From NCBI RefSeq assembly GCF_034702125.1, contig NC_085865.1:24512567-24576566 (forward strand): a stretch of DNA of 64,000 nucleotides, read 5' to 3'. This DNA comes from Engraulis encrasicolus. Its lineage: Eukaryota > Chordata > Actinopteri > Clupeiformes > Engraulidae. Under the pieces are notes generated by a model, which ran no database searches, was not told the origin of the DNA, and saw only the letters and a program-made list of their open reading frames with translations. Position 1 is the stretch's first letter; each line of letters begins with the position of its first letter. Positions 1 through 13,572 of this stretch are shown piece by piece. A program made the position numbers and the translations under genes.

Positions 1-127
1 ATGGTTGGTGATTTGGTGTTGGTGATATTGTGGTATGTGTGTGCGTTTGTGTTGGTGTCTGTTATACTAGCGTTACGTGTCTGTCTTTATGTGGATCTAT
101 ATGTTTCTGTTTTGTGTTGGTGCAGTG

Positions 128-233
<106 letters not shown>

Positions 234-384
234 AGTGCCGACCTACGTGTGTGTGCACATGTGTAGCTTTTTTCCCTCTCCCTTGCCTATGGGTGTCAAA
301 AACTGCTACCCTAATCTCTCCCCTTTCCGTCTATCTCTCTCTATCTTTCTCTCTCTCTCACTCTGTTATTTAAATGCTGAGCAG

Positions 385-408
385 ATGTGGACAGAGGAAG
401 TGACACAG
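385..408 (+). CDS. sh3glb1: 24-nt in-frame microexon of sh3glb1 (MWTEEVTQ)
   Basis: A pyrimidine-rich tract and CAG precede 24 nt that encode MWTEEVTQ, followed by GTAAGA. Both ends are phase 0, so including or skipping it keeps the frame into the AEQDLRMTQ exon. Human brain-enriched endophilin B1 isoforms carry a 21- or 29-residue insert ending in a similar IWAEEVTK stretch at this place. The 8-residue difference between those isoforms equals this exon. A longer partner exon was not found in the window. Confidence 0.78.
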
Positions 409-1433
409 GTAAGAGGAATGCTCTGGGCTTCCCTGGGAGGAGGGCCTGCGCTAGGCTGTGCTAGGAGGAGGACGGAAAGCCTTTTCTGTGCTGTGCTCTG
501 TTATGCTGTGCTGGGCACAGGTCATTCTTGGCTCTCAGCCCATACCACGTTAGTTGTGAGCTCAGCTCCAACAATCCCCTCCTAGCCCCAACAGAGCTAG
601 GCAGCGCAGCCACAGGCCAACGCAACCCCCCTAGGCCTAGACCCAGCCGGGCGGGCACCCTCCTCAGTGGCACTCGCTTGGTCCCAGAACAATAGTGAAA
701 AGCTGGAAGGAACCAGTCAGTCAGTTTCCCCCCTTCACAACAGTTGTTCGGCCACTCCAGCTGCCATCAGTCCTTACCAAGTTCACAAAGTCTTTCCTGT
801 ATTATTTCATTCATTTGGGGCAGGTGGGCTGTCATCAGAGGGCTAATGTGCAGTGATGAATGGTGATGGTGGAGGAAAGACCACTGTAACTCTCTCTAGC
901 TGTTGTACTACAGTACGCAGTACTGTATGTCCATTTCTTGGTGAAGTTATCGTTTTCACGTCTCAAATCATTTTGAAAAGGCAGCAGTTTTTCAAGAAAG
1001 ATACTGTTTTTGATATTTTTAATAAGGTCCCACCTTTAAAGGTTTTGATTTTTTTGGAATGTATTCATGTTAAGAAGCATATTTAGTCTCTTAATTTATA
1101 CAGTTGTGTTTCCTTTTTTTTAAAATGTGATGTAATGTTTTTTTTCACTATCTGTATTGGCCATGATATAGCCATAGCTGCTGAAATGGCAATAAATGTA
1201 AACAATCAATCAATCTCAAATCGTTTTCACTGGCGGCAGTGGGTCATTAGTTGTCCCATCATTTGTCTCCTGTGCTGCTCCTGTGTGTCATATACGGTGT
1301 GCAGATAGAAGCATTGATGTGTTTCATGTGACAGGAACATTTCCAATCATGAGTGTCATGTGTTGGGGCTTTCTGAGTTTGGCCTCTCGAGTACTAAATT
1401 CCCTTCCCTTCCCCCATCCCATATCTCTCTCTC

Positions 1434-1510
<77 letters not shown>

Positions 1511-4500
1511 ATCTCTATCTCTATCTCTCCTCTTCCAGGCAGAGCAGGACTTGAGGATGACTCAGAGTGAGTTTGACCGACAGGCCGAGATCACCCGGCT
1601 CCTCCTGGAGGGAGTCAGCAGTACCCATGTAAGCAGAGCAGCCAGCATGACACGACACATTGCATTACATTACACTACACCTAGCTGACGCTTTTTATTC
1701 AAAGCAACTTACAGTTGTTTACAGGGTATTGTCTATAGTCCCTGGAGCAGTACGGGAGTTAGGTGTCTTGCTGAACGACAGGATCGCGGATTGAGCGACC
1801 AGAGCAGATTTCAGCAATTAGTAGTCATTTAAAGTAGTAATGAGCTATGACGGGTTTTGGTGAAAACCAATTGGAATGTTCATATCCTCGAATCCCCCAG
1901 GTTGACAAGCCTGACCCGTAATGTGATTAGCTAAATCAAACATGTCAATGTCTTGTTGAGAGCGAGAAAAAAAAAATCACGGTGAATTCATGGTGACATC
2001 AGCCTTCATCAGGGTACTAATGAGCACTGTGTTATTTTAAAAGTTAAATATCTTCCAGCTGCTGTTTGGTATTGGTTTGACTTTGATATTAATATATCTT
2101 CCCCTCTTTAGGCACACCATTTGCGCTGTCTGAACGACTTTGTGGAGGCCCAGACAACATACTATGCACAGTGTTACCAGTACATGGTTGACTTGCAGAA
2201 ACAGCTGGGAAGGTATGTTGCTCAACACCTTTGCCAGAGGTGTCAACAGTGAAAGTAGAAGTACATTCATGATGTAAGAACAGCACTACCGCATTATGTA
2301 ATACAGCTGTTACAACAGTTATTCCACTTAACCTAATCTCTAGGTCGTCCTCAGACGAGTCTTCCATTGTTGCTTCCAATCATCTCGATTCTCCATACAT
2401 CTTTTCAATTCACTGGTACTCTGGGTTCCTGCGTCCTTCTTAAGTATGTCCACATATGTTAGTGTGGGACGTCCTCGTAGCTCTTTGAGTGCCATGGACT
2501 TGAAAACGAGGCTTTTCAGAATGTATGGCACAGTGCCAAAGACTTGATATCAAGTCAATTGTTTTTTTTATGGGGGGTGGGGCCTAACATGTTGATCTGG
2601 TATGTTTGTTGTTCACATGGACAAAGAACTCAATTTTTTATGGCTCTTGAAAAAACACTCAAACGTTGAAAAAAGCCTGGCAACCCCCCGGTCTGAATTT
2701 GAAAATGGCTGGCACTCAATGAGTTAATGAGATTACTGATCTTACCGAAAAGTAAAAACCCTGAAACATATTTGATCCCGCCATCTCAGAATCAGCTGAT
2801 TGAAAGACGGTTAATACATTGGTCCATAGTAACTACAGACCTGTTACTCAGTGACGTCACAGGTGTTGGAATGAAACTGTGGCAGGCTTCTTACTTTTCA
2901 CTCTTTTATTTCTACTTTTGACACCTTTGCAACTTCAGAATTTGTTGTTAAGTGAACACAGATTGATAAAAAATGATTTTAAAACAAGAAGTTTATACAG
3001 TAGGCAGTTGTAAGTACATAGATCCATATATTAAAAATATTAACACACTCAATACATCTGTTTGTTTGTGACTATGGTTGATTCTACTTTTTTTTTAAAC
3101 TGTACACTGGTGCTAAAATACTGTGTAATATGAGTATTGCTTTTTAGTATTTTTTGGGAAATGCTGTGAATGTGACTGCAAAGAAAGTCAGAAATATCCC
3201 TAGAGTACGTATCAGCAGAGGTCTCTGGATGGTTGGCCATTCCATGTCAGTACTGCAGATGGTTCAGCTGTATGAAATACGAGAAAGAAAAACAGGGTGG
3301 AGGGTGTTAAATCGTAAATGTGCCAAACCATGCTCTCAATTTTTATCTTCTTCTGTTTTCTCTTTCCAAATATTTTTGTGATGATGTCTGTGCATGTGTA
3401 GGCCTTTATAGCATTGCTTTCTAAAAAGGGAATTTGTTATAGCTTATTTGAAACCACTTCAGCCGTGTCCTTGATTTTTTTTTCCACGTTGAAATATACG
3501 TATACAGGTATTTCTCTCTTTGACTCCAAAAATATGGCCTAGAAATACTGCAAATAGCTTTTAAGGTCATGATTAATAATCTGGTAACTTCTGATGTCTG
3601 AATCCAATTTGGTCAGCAGAATGTTTGAAAGCCTGTAGAAATGGTGAGAGCATGTGAATTATTGAATAGCTGTTTCTGATTGATACAATGACATTTCTGT
3701 CCTAAGAGGGGCTAAATACATGTCTAGGTTGCTGTAAACATGTATTTTCTCTGGCAGTATTGACTCTCTATGGATATATACTGAAGTTGAACTTTGACCT
3801 TTATTTAATTCCATCAATTATTTTGAAGCAAAATGTTTGAGTTATGATCTTTTGCAATACGATGATCTCCAGCAATTTTGCAATAAAACTCAGTAATCAC
3901 CACAGGACAGTCAACACAAGACATGGTGGCTTACCTAAACCCAAACACACACTACGCTTTGGTTAGAATAATTTCTTGCATGCATACCTGCCTTTGTTTA
4001 CCCTTTGATAACCTCGTCCTTCCTGCCTCTTCAACCTTCTCCTCTGCTTCCCCACTCCACCTCCTCCCCCTCCTCCACCACCTCCATGCCCTCCACCTCT
4101 TCCTCTTCCTCCTCCTCCTCAGCTTCCCTTCCTCCTTCGCTTCCAACAACAACCAGCCGTCTGTGAGCGGTGGAGCCAGTGTGTCGGTGCCAACCCTGCC
4201 CCTGACGTCCAGTCTGCCCAGTGGCCGTGCCTCCTCCTCTTCCTCCTCCTCCTCCTCTGCCTTTAACGAGCTGCGCAGTTGCAGCGGTAGCCGCAAGGCC
4301 CGTGTGCTCTACGACTATGACGCCGCTGGCAGCAGTGAACTTTCCCTGCTCGCAGACGAGGTGGGTGGATGGGCGCATTATTTATGATGTATTGTGTGTG
4401 TTGTGATGTATTGTGTTGTGTAGTAGTATTATATTGTATTGTATGATGCTGTGACCATTGTAAGGCCTGATTTTCTATGGCGCCATTGGCAGCAGCCAGT

Positions 4501-4991
4501 CAACTATTACTTCACCCACAACTCTAGCGACAGTCATACCATCAAAGTATTGTACTGTAAAGTATTATGTTGTGTTGGTACAGAGACTGGCAGAAGAAAA
4601 AGTAGAGAAAAGAAGAATAGAATAGGATGAAATGGAATAGAATAGAATAGAATAGACGTTATTGTCATGCCAGCCTGAAAATTGCCTTTGGTCTCACTGA
4701 ATGAGAAAAGAAGTCCTTTTATAGATTTCTCCTGCCTGTAGAAGACATGGGTGATTTTGCTAGTTTGCTGTCAGCTAGATAAGTGAACTGGCAGAGGTCG
4801 AAATACTGTATATCGTATGCCAGGAATGTTACTTGGGATGGGCTCTTTCTGTAGTGGCATTGAAATCTATTGTCCTTTCATAGGTGATCATGGTGAGCAG
4901 TGTCCCAGGCATGGATCCTGATTGGCTAATGGGCGAACGCGGGAACCAGAAGGGAAAAGTGCCCATCACCTACCTGGAGCTGCTGAACTAG
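385..4991 (+). CDS. sh3glb1: Endophilin-B1 (SH3GLB1), 3' part of gene; C-terminal 186 aa in five exons
   Basis: Endophilin B1 (Bif-1) is a BAR-SH3 protein that bends membranes in autophagy, mitochondrial dynamics and endosomal traffic. Coding exons read here are 385-408, 1539-1628, 2112-2212, 4123-4360 and 4884-4991, all with AG/GT borders and compatible phases. The 1539 and 2112 exons encode the end of the BAR domain ([38 protein letters not shown]). The 4123 exon holds a linker with a run of nine Ser and the start of the SH3 domain ([20 protein letters not shown]). The last exon completes the SH3 ([16 protein letters not shown]) and ends in TYLELLN and [15 protein letters not shown] after the BAR domain and the LELLN end fit SH3GLB1 better than SH3GLB2. 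The N-terminal amphipathic helix and most of the BAR domain lie left of the window. Teleosts can have a and b copies, which I cannot separate. Seen: exons and domains. Inferred: paralogue identity. Confidence 0.93.
1426..1530. repeat. (CT)n/(CTAT)n tract forming the polypyrimidine tract of an sh3glb1 acceptor
   Basis: About 105 bp of CT repeats with CTAT interruptions runs to within about 10 bp of the CAG acceptor at 1536-1538. It therefore serves as a very long polypyrimidine tract for the exon at 1539. Length changes here could affect splicing. Confidence 0.9.
1646..1800 (+). mobile_element. Dispersed teleost repeat (SINE-associated fragment)
   Basis: The segment with CTAGCTGACGC, then CTTACA, then AGTCCCTGGAGCAGT, then GTTAGGTGTCTTGCTGAA matches the left part of the element at 51640-51978. 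This copy lacks the tRNA-like heads, so it is a truncated or diverged member. Confidence 0.7.
2213..4122 (+). other. sh3glb1 intron, no recognised feature
   Basis: A 1.9-kb AT-rich intron. Short open frames here have no family match I recognise. The last 100 bp (about 4020-4122) is a CCTCC/CCACC-rich pyrimidine tract leading to the acceptor. Confidence 0.7.
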
Positions 4992-5201
4992 GAAACCATC
5001 ACCATTGGACCAGGGTTCGAGTCCCCACAGTCACTATAGGACAGCTGCACCACAGCCAAGCATCACTCAGCCCTGATCGCCTATTTATAATAATAATAAT
5101 AATTCATAATTATAATAATGATAACAGTAATAATAATATAACATGTATGCAACAATGCTTTCTAAGAGGTGCTTTTCTCCTCATCTGTTTTGTTGTTATC
5201 C

Positions 5202-5330
5202 GGGGTGCATTTCTCGAAACCATAGTTGCTAACTACGTTAGCTACTTTGTTGTTTGCAATGCCATTTCCCATTAGCAACTACCCAAGTTGCTAACTGGCT
5301 AACAACTACACTTTCGAGAAAATGCACCCC
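5202..5330. mobile_element. 129-bp MITE with GGGGTGCATTTCTCGAAA terminal inverted repeats
   Basis: The left end GGGGTGCATTTCTCGAAA and the right end TTTCGAGAAAATGCACCCC are near-perfect inverted repeats. A second copy of the same length lies at 22890-23017 with about 90% identity by eye. The interior repeats GTTGCTAACTA-like words in both orientations, so the element is itself partly palindromic. It has no coding capacity. The superfamily cannot be assigned without a clear target duplication. Confidence 0.85.
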
Positions 5331-6415
5331 TGGTTTGGTGGACACCTCTGCCTTTTCTGCCACCCTGGGTGCTTGGACGGGAGGGAGGTGAAGGGTTGGA
5401 GTGGGGTGGGGTTGGGGGGGATCCCATACTGCCAAAACATCTCAGAGATCACCCCCACAGCGCCCTGCCTCCCCTGCACACTCTTCGTGACACCTCAGAC
5501 GTGTTTACAGAACCCTATACTCAGATGACGTGTTGTTGTTTTAGGAATATCGATTTAGGTGTGACTGACTCCTAAGTTGCCCATCTATCTCAAGGAAGGT
5601 TGCAGCTCAACGCAGGAGAAGAAGTGGTGGGGGAGGGTGTATGTTTTTACAGAAATTTTGTCCACTTTTTTTTTGCAAGAGAGATAACACAAGAACGCAC
5701 TTGAATGTAGAGAAAGACTGAACAGTTTAGCTTGTCTGTTTTTTTGTTTTTCTTTCTCTCTGAGAGGTCATGGTGTGAGTTGGAGCCTCTCGTGAGAAGT
5801 TTGTGCCTTTAAAAAGAGGAGAGAGCGAAAGAAGTGGAAGAGTGTGTGTGTGTGTTCCTCTCGGAGTCGGAGGGGTTGTTGTGTCCAGGGTTGACCATAT
5901 CAGTATCTTCAAAGGGAGCCTCCTCCAAATTCCTTGAGATTAGGGGAATGAGGAAGACGACAGGCAATCAATTACAACAACCCAGGCCTACGTGACTCTC
6001 TCTCTCCCTTACTCCGTGCCTTGTGCTGGAATGGTATTATAGAAATCACAGTGAAACATCTGAATTTTCTAATGTCTTAAGTTAAATCCTTTTGTGCATT
6101 TACATTTATTACATAACTCACGAGTATGATCATTACAGATTTTTCAAATCGGAAAAAAGATAAAAATATATATATGGACCAACTCTCTTCACTGCCAACC
6201 TTAACAAAAAAAAAAGAAACACACTCCAATATGCCGGCCTCCTCCCCCCTCCTCCCTCAGGGTCCTCTGTGCTGTTAATAACATGTGCATTAGCTTGTGC
6301 TCGTGAGCTAGCAGGACGGGACGGATGGAGCCTTAAGTATATCTTAACGCCTTACATATGAGCATAGCACATTGGCTATCTCACACATTTTAGCCCTGGT
6401 CTTAACCTTCAATAC

Positions 6416-6576
6416 CAGGGCTCTACATTTTTCATCGCCAGCCAAATGGCTAATCTTACTAGCCAAACAGACACTCGCTAATGGGTCAAAGTGGCTAGTA
6501 AGTAGGTATTTTCTAACAGCCAAACAGCAATTTCACCAGCATTTGGCTGGTTGGCTGATGTTAATTTAGAGCCCTG
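6416..6576. mobile_element. Small hAT-like non-autonomous element, 161 bp
   Basis: The left end CAGGGCTCTACATT and the right end AATTTAGAGCCCTG form CAGGG...CCCTG-type termini. The flanking octamers TTCAATAC and CTCAGTAC match at 6 of 8 bases and differ only by transitions, consistent with an old 8-bp target duplication. The interior repeats AGCCAAA/TGGCTGG words. Confidence 0.6.
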
Positions 6577-6591
6577 CTCAGTACCGTACTA

Positions 6592-6643
6592 ACCAGTGAT
6601 CTCTTATTTCATCACAGTGATCTCTACAATAGAGATCACTGGT
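6592..6643. repeat. Perfect 13-bp inverted repeat (hairpin)
   Basis: ACCAGTGATCTCT at 6592-6604 is the exact reverse complement of AGAGATCACTGGT at 6631-6643. A third direct copy of CAGTGATCTCT sits in the loop. It may be a decayed mobile-element end. Confidence 0.6.
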
Positions 6644-7939
6644 ACTAACTTTTATTTTCTGTCATGTGCTATCCATACGCCTACTCTTTCAAACTATTAT
6701 ATCCAGAGCAATGTGTTCATAAGTTAATTGGTTTCTCTTGTAAAATAACAGCTGACAGAAACACGGTTATCCATTTCTAATGGCCTCTTTGTCTTTTGTT
6801 AAGTTGTTTTTATAGATTGTTGTAAAGGATGTAAGCATTATGTATTAAAGTCCCTTGTGGTATAACCTGTACTCTCTCTCTCCCTCTTTCTCTGAATAAT
6901 TGTACAGTGTACTGGATGTGTTTTCATCGTTGGCCACACAACACACAACTCACACAAACATTTGTCCAGCAGAGGGCAGACCTCTCTGGTTTTGGTTCTC
7001 TGGTTTGTTAATGTGACGGACTGTGACACAGGCAGATCACAGTAATATGAAATGATCAGCATAGCTCCACATGAATGTCATATTAACTGAGCTAGATATT
7101 TTCCTTCATATTGCCTTTAAAGAGAGACTTCAGCCAGAGAGAGTATCTCTGTTTCAGCCTTAATCAAATAGCACATAGTCAAAACGTGCGTTCATGCTGG
7201 CTTTGACAATGAAAGTTGCTGTCATCATGAATAGGCCTACTAACTGAACCATGAAGATGTAAGTCTATTTCAAGAGGTTTTACATCTCACATAAACATGA
7301 GTAACAGAATAATCTGTGGTTGTGAGCATAAACATCACCCATGTTATTGAGCAATACCACAGCATAACATACCACAAGCAACCAAATGGGATCTTCCCCC
7401 CATGCCATGCCTGTCATGCTTCTAACTGCACCATCCCCACATTTTAGCTGACAGTCACGCTGTCATCACTCCACACAGTGATTTGGAAATGTAAAAGATT
7501 ACGTAAGCATGTGAGCTTCACTTTTGTCACGCAAAGGTTCTTTGGAATAGAACAAAGACATCTTTTCTTCTGCTATGTTCCTTTAATGCTTACTTTCATT
7601 AAACTTACAGTTTAAACCTGAGACAAAGTGGAGGAGGATGCCAATAACTTTGCTGTCTTGTGAAAATTGTGTGGGATTTTAAATGTGCATTTCTGTGTGA
7701 GGTGAGGTCAGCCAGGCTGTAAAGGGTTAAGAGGAAGTGGTGCTGCGTAGGGGCCAAGAACGTCCTGTTTGCTGCGGCTGGACTGAGCACGCTCCTCTCC
7801 TCCAGCTGCTGCTACATACCCATCTGCCCAATGCTGTGGGAGCGGAGAGGGGAAGGGAGATGATGCGTGGGAGCGCAGGGAAACAAGTCAGATGACAAAG
7901 GGGTCGGTTGTTCTGGGCCTAGGGAGAGGGACATCCTAG

Positions 7940-8025
7940 ACTTGGGCCCCCATTAAATGGCATGTATTGAGTTGGGGGGCCTTTTAGGTGGCTTTTTCCA
8001 TGGCCCAGCAAAAGCTGAGAGCGGC
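7940..8025. mobile_element. Fragment of a dispersed repeat (family shared with 8254 and 15775)
   Basis: The GGGCCCCCATTAAATGG...GGGGGGCCTTTTAGG...GGCCCAGCAAAAGCTGAGAGCGGCCCTGA pattern recurs in inverted orientation at 8254-8410 and in this orientation at 15775-15927. No coding potential is seen. Confidence 0.6.
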
Positions 8026-8253
8026 CCTGAGGGGAGAGGGAGCTGTGGCGCAGGAGGGAGGGTTAGGACTCGGATGGCTCTCCAGTGAGTGGCGTTAACT
8101 CCCAAGAGCGTAAAGGTCCGACTGGGCTAAAATAAGGAACTATGCTCACGCCTCTCACCTGCTCAGAATCACATACACACACACACACACACACCAACCT
8201 ATATGCACACAACCACATTCACACACACACACACACACACACAGACATACAGT

Positions 8254-8410
8254 CAGGGCTGCTGACAGCTTTTGTTGGGCCTGGGGCAAAACCATGTGGA
8301 AAGGCCCCCTCCTCAATACATACAATGTAATGAGGTCCCAATTCTGAGCCCCTCCTTTCTCTTGGCCCAGGACAATTAACCCCTTTCTCCCCCCCTATTG
8401 GCAGGCCTGC
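8254..8410. mobile_element. Second copy of the GGGCC-type dispersed repeat (inverted)
   Basis: GGGCTGCTGACAGCTTTTGT, then GGGCCTGGGGCAAA, GGCCCCCTCC and TGAGGTCCCAATT is the reverse complement of the layout seen at 15775-15927. It lies between two CA microsatellites. Confidence 0.6.
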
Positions 8411-8677
8411 ATACAGTACATATACCAACCTAATAATATACACCCAACGACACTCAAACACACACCAACTTACACACACACACACACACGCATTTTATGT
8501 TCTTTATTTGATTCCACATTACAAGTTAAAATCAATAGGAACCAAATATGACGAATAATCCAACAATTATTTTGACCAAAAGGACACATCTTCTTATGGA
8601 AATGCATCATTAAGGATACAGGAAACATCTTCTCTTCCAGATGAACATGCTCCCTATAACAGCTGATATTGAACACA

Positions 8678-8680
<3 letters not shown>

Positions 8681-8756
<76 letters not shown>
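8681..8756. repeat. (CA)n microsatellite, about 38 units
   Basis: Near-uninterrupted CA dinucleotide run. Shorter CA runs lie at about 8163-8190 and 8219-8243. Confidence 0.95.
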
Positions 8757-8758
<2 letters not shown>

Positions 8759-9307
8759 ACGTTACCTCCTCTGCTCTGGCCTAATATTCTAAGTCGCTCA
8801 CACACAGGCCCTCACCTCTTTTCATTGTAATCATATCGTGCTCCTTAGAAGACATTGTGGTGTTTCACTGGAAATGGCATCATCGGTGATGAAAACAGAT
8901 CAAGTGTTGTGATAAAAGGAATGATGACAATGTTGTTGATTATGCTGTCACACGTTATGTGTATGTAATACAGTAACATAAACACATGAACAATTACAGT
9001 GCAATGGCGATGCATTCATTTCTTATATCTATATAAGAGTTCAGATGCAAAACCCCCTAACTCCATTTCTGAAGACTTACGCTTCTATATTTTTAGAGAA
9101 CCCCGTTGTTAGTTTGGCTTACATTCATGTACTTGATAATACATGTAAATAGTTATATTACATAAATAAAATAAAAAATATGCAATTTCGATAGCTATGT
9201 ATTAAATAAAAATGAATTAAGATTATTTTCTGAAAAGGCACTTAGGGGGTTTTGAATGAACTCTTGAACTCTTCATATATATATATATGCGTATATATAT
9301 ATGTATA

Positions 9308-10926
<1,619 letters not shown>

Positions 10927-10937
10927 TATATATATTT

Positions 10938-11103
10938 GGAGCTTTTTATTGTCTTTATTTGACAGGATAGTGAAGGTAGTGACAGGAAGTGAGTGGGCAG
11001 AGAGAGATGGGGACGGGTTGGCTAAGGACCCGGGCCGGGAGTCGAACCCGGGTCGGCCGCATAGCAAACGAGTGCCCTACCATTTGCACCATGGTAGGGC
11101 CGC
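10938..11103 (-). mobile_element. tRNA-derived SINE copy
   Basis: On the minus strand, a polymerase III A box (TGGTGCAAATGG) and B box (GGTTCGACTCC) sit about 35 bp apart, as in a tRNA head. The body then reads back to ATAAAGACAATAAAAAGCTC. Diverged copies occur at 26265-26395 and 54225-54357. The element directly abuts the Tc1 right end. It is not a functional tRNA: no acceptor stem or anticodon arm folds convincingly. Confidence 0.75.
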
Positions 11104-11110
11104 ATTCATT

Positions 11111-12759
11111 TCTTACATGAAATATGAAAAGGCTAAAGCTACAGAATAGATGTAGATAACTTGCTGAAGCAATTTTCACAGGCTATTAGCAACCAACCGC
11201 ACGCTCTCTGAATGGTAAATGTTCTGGTAAGATAGAGATGCGCATTTCCTCTTTCTGAGTGTGTGAAAAAAAAGTTTACATGTGTTATTTTCTAACATTC
11301 ACTTTGGGCTATCTGAAGTCAAAATCTACCATCTTGCTCAATGTCAGTGTTTTTCTGCATATGGTGAGCAAAAAAACGATCATGTCAACAAAAAAAAAAA
11401 AAAAACCATCCATACGAGCACTGGACATAAAACCGCAGGGTTAGTTCCTCAACACAAAAACATGGCTGACATTTTAAAAAGACAACCATGGTATAGATAG
11501 TGTGTTGTTGATCAATCCATTGGTGCTGTGAATTTTCCTCCTCCACACCCCCCACCCCCCCGCAGATGACAGCTGTGACTGACTGGGGGCCTGCGCACGG
11601 CTCTGAGAAAAACTCCTCTAGTTTCTCTTTCAGTCTCTCTCTTCTCTCTCCTCTCTGTTCAAACCGCCATGACCCAGAGCCATCACCACAGCGGTATTCT
11701 GGTTACGCTCTGGTTTAGCCTGCGCACACGGCACAGAGCCCTAGCCATATGGAAGACAACTCACTCTCATACAGGGAGACCTCCGCAGAACCTTTGGCAC
11801 CAACATCTGGGATTGCGGGCAAGCAGGTAACCCCACCTGCGTTCTCTTCTTTAACCCCAGTGTCCCCACTGCCCACCACCACTACTGTGAATCACTAGAC
11901 TCATCTTTCTATTGAAGTGAGGTCAGGTTTGGATACACGTAGGAGGAAGTTGAACACAGACACTTTAAGTGACTGCTTTTTCTCTAATGGTTCGGGGTGT
12001 TCAGGGCTGGGTGTTGTGGTACTGTTCTCACGTTTTGGTGTCTGTGGAGATCACCACATGGGACTGACGTTGCTTACCACTGAGGGTCACATCAAAGTTG
12101 AGGGTTAAGTAAATGTGGCTCAAGTTTATTCCAGTGGGCTGATATATTTTTGAAAGAAAAGTTATATATTTGTGATGGGAGAAAACCAATGGTAGCCCCT
12201 TAATGCACGCCGTAGGCTACCTCCAGTGGTACACTGTCATAGTCATTGAAAAGTTAACTACCATAGTACTACAATAGCCTACTATGACATAACACAGGGT
12301 CATTAGTAATGCACTACGACTTGTTCATTAACATTCTGGTAACAGCAAATTCATCACACTGTGTCTTAACGGGTTAAAGTCTAAAACAACTAAAAGGTGT
12401 ACTAGTTTCCTCTACTGGTGGTCCCATTCCTTTGTGGGTTTTGAGAACTGATAACGCTGGCCAGTGAAGACAAACACAACCCTTATGTTCTGGTTGCATC
12501 AGTCTGTAGAGAGCAAGACCATGAGGAGCATGTGTGTAGAGTCAGTGAGTAGCCAGTGGACAACGTGAGGTGCGGATGCGAGCACAGCACATGCTGACTG
12601 CGAATCAACCCCCCACCGCTTGCAGATTCAAAACTGGGCAGTTGCTGCACATCTCAGCAAAACAGGAAATTTCAAGTTTCCTCTCCTACTTTTAGCAACA
12701 GGTTTGCATCACACACACACAGCCTGCCTCAACTCACACCCTGAATGCATTCATACATG

Positions 12760-12851
<92 letters not shown>

Positions 12852-13370
12852 TGCACACACACAGCAAGTACGTGCGTATCAAGAAGCAAGCCACAGGCTG
12901 TACACGATGTTAACCACTTGCTCGCCCATACCGATGTGATACCAACAGAGAGCGTGGGGCAAGGCACACACCCTCACAGGTGGTGAAGATGTGGTGACAG
13001 CTGATACGCTCATAATACCGTTTTTTTTTATCCACTGAAGACCTAACATGTTTTTGAACACAAATCCTTTGAGAAGTAAGGACTTTTCCCCAGTTCTTCT
13101 AGAATTTCACTTGAAGACTCTACAGCTCCCATTGAACTCTGTGTTAAAAGTCCAGTAAAGTCCTCGTGACATCACAATGAGAACCCAGAATTCTAGCAAA
13201 ATTCTAATCACATATTTGTGATGGTACTCCTCAACAGATGTGTTTGAAACACCTTGCCTTTTTGTCTCTTGTCAGGACGTGTGATGGTTATCTTTCCCCC
13301 ACTACTTGCATCGCTCACATGTGCCATTCTAAAGTGACAACTCATTTCTGGATGGATCTGTACTTTCTAG
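11111..13370. other. Intergenic DNA, no recognised gene
   Basis: Between the SINE and the presumed nrros 3' end. It contains a poly(A) run near 11392 and a long CA microsatellite at 12764-12844. A short ATG frame that meets a GTAAC donor-like site near 11750-11830 has no recognisable product. Confidence 0.6.
12764..12844. repeat. (CA)n microsatellite, about 40 units
   Basis: Uninterrupted CA run followed by ACGCACACATGCACACAC. Confidence 0.96.
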
Positions 13371-13512
13371 GCAGTTTAATGACACATAAGACATCAGTTT
13401 AATGACACATAGACACATGCTGTAGTGAATTCATTTACATTAATAAACAACACTGTTGACAGTACATCAGCCTGTTCAAGAGTAACAGTGTGGTTGATGC
13501 CTTTCACAGAGT

Positions 13513-13517
13513 CTCTT

Positions 13518-13553
<36 letters not shown>

Positions 13554-13558
13554 TCTAT
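13513..13558. repeat. (CT)n microsatellite just after the nrros stop codon
   Basis: A CT run on the plus strand, hence GA in the nrros transcript. It begins about 15 bp 3' of the nrros stop codon (13573-13575 on the minus strand), so it lies in the 3' UTR. Two ATTAAA motifs on the minus strand near 13376 and 13398 could be poly(A) signals. They sit in a short tandem duplication of about 22 bp. Confidence 0.75.
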
Positions 13559-13572
13559 TAATAATACTACTA

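Larger units (their letters stand above)
4992..9307 (+). other. sh3glb1 3' UTR and repeat-rich intergenic DNA
   Basis: Directly after the sh3glb1 stop comes 4.3 kb without coding signal. The poly(A) site is not certain. ATTAAA at 6842-6847 is one candidate signal. The stretch contains a MITE at 5202, a small hAT-like element at 6416, two copies of a dispersed repeat near 7.94 and 8.25 kb, and CA microsatellites at about 8163-8243 and 8681-8756. Confidence 0.6.

Noticed and set aside
3923..4406. 154-aa plus frame and Glu/Arg-rich minus frames
   Set aside because: The plus frame is the sh3glb1 exon with intron read-through on both sides. The minus frames are the antisense of pyrimidine and Ser-codon runs.
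10938..11103. Possible functional tRNA gene
   Set aside because: A and B boxes are present, but no acceptor stem or anticodon arm fits, and diverged copies exist elsewhere, so it is a SINE.
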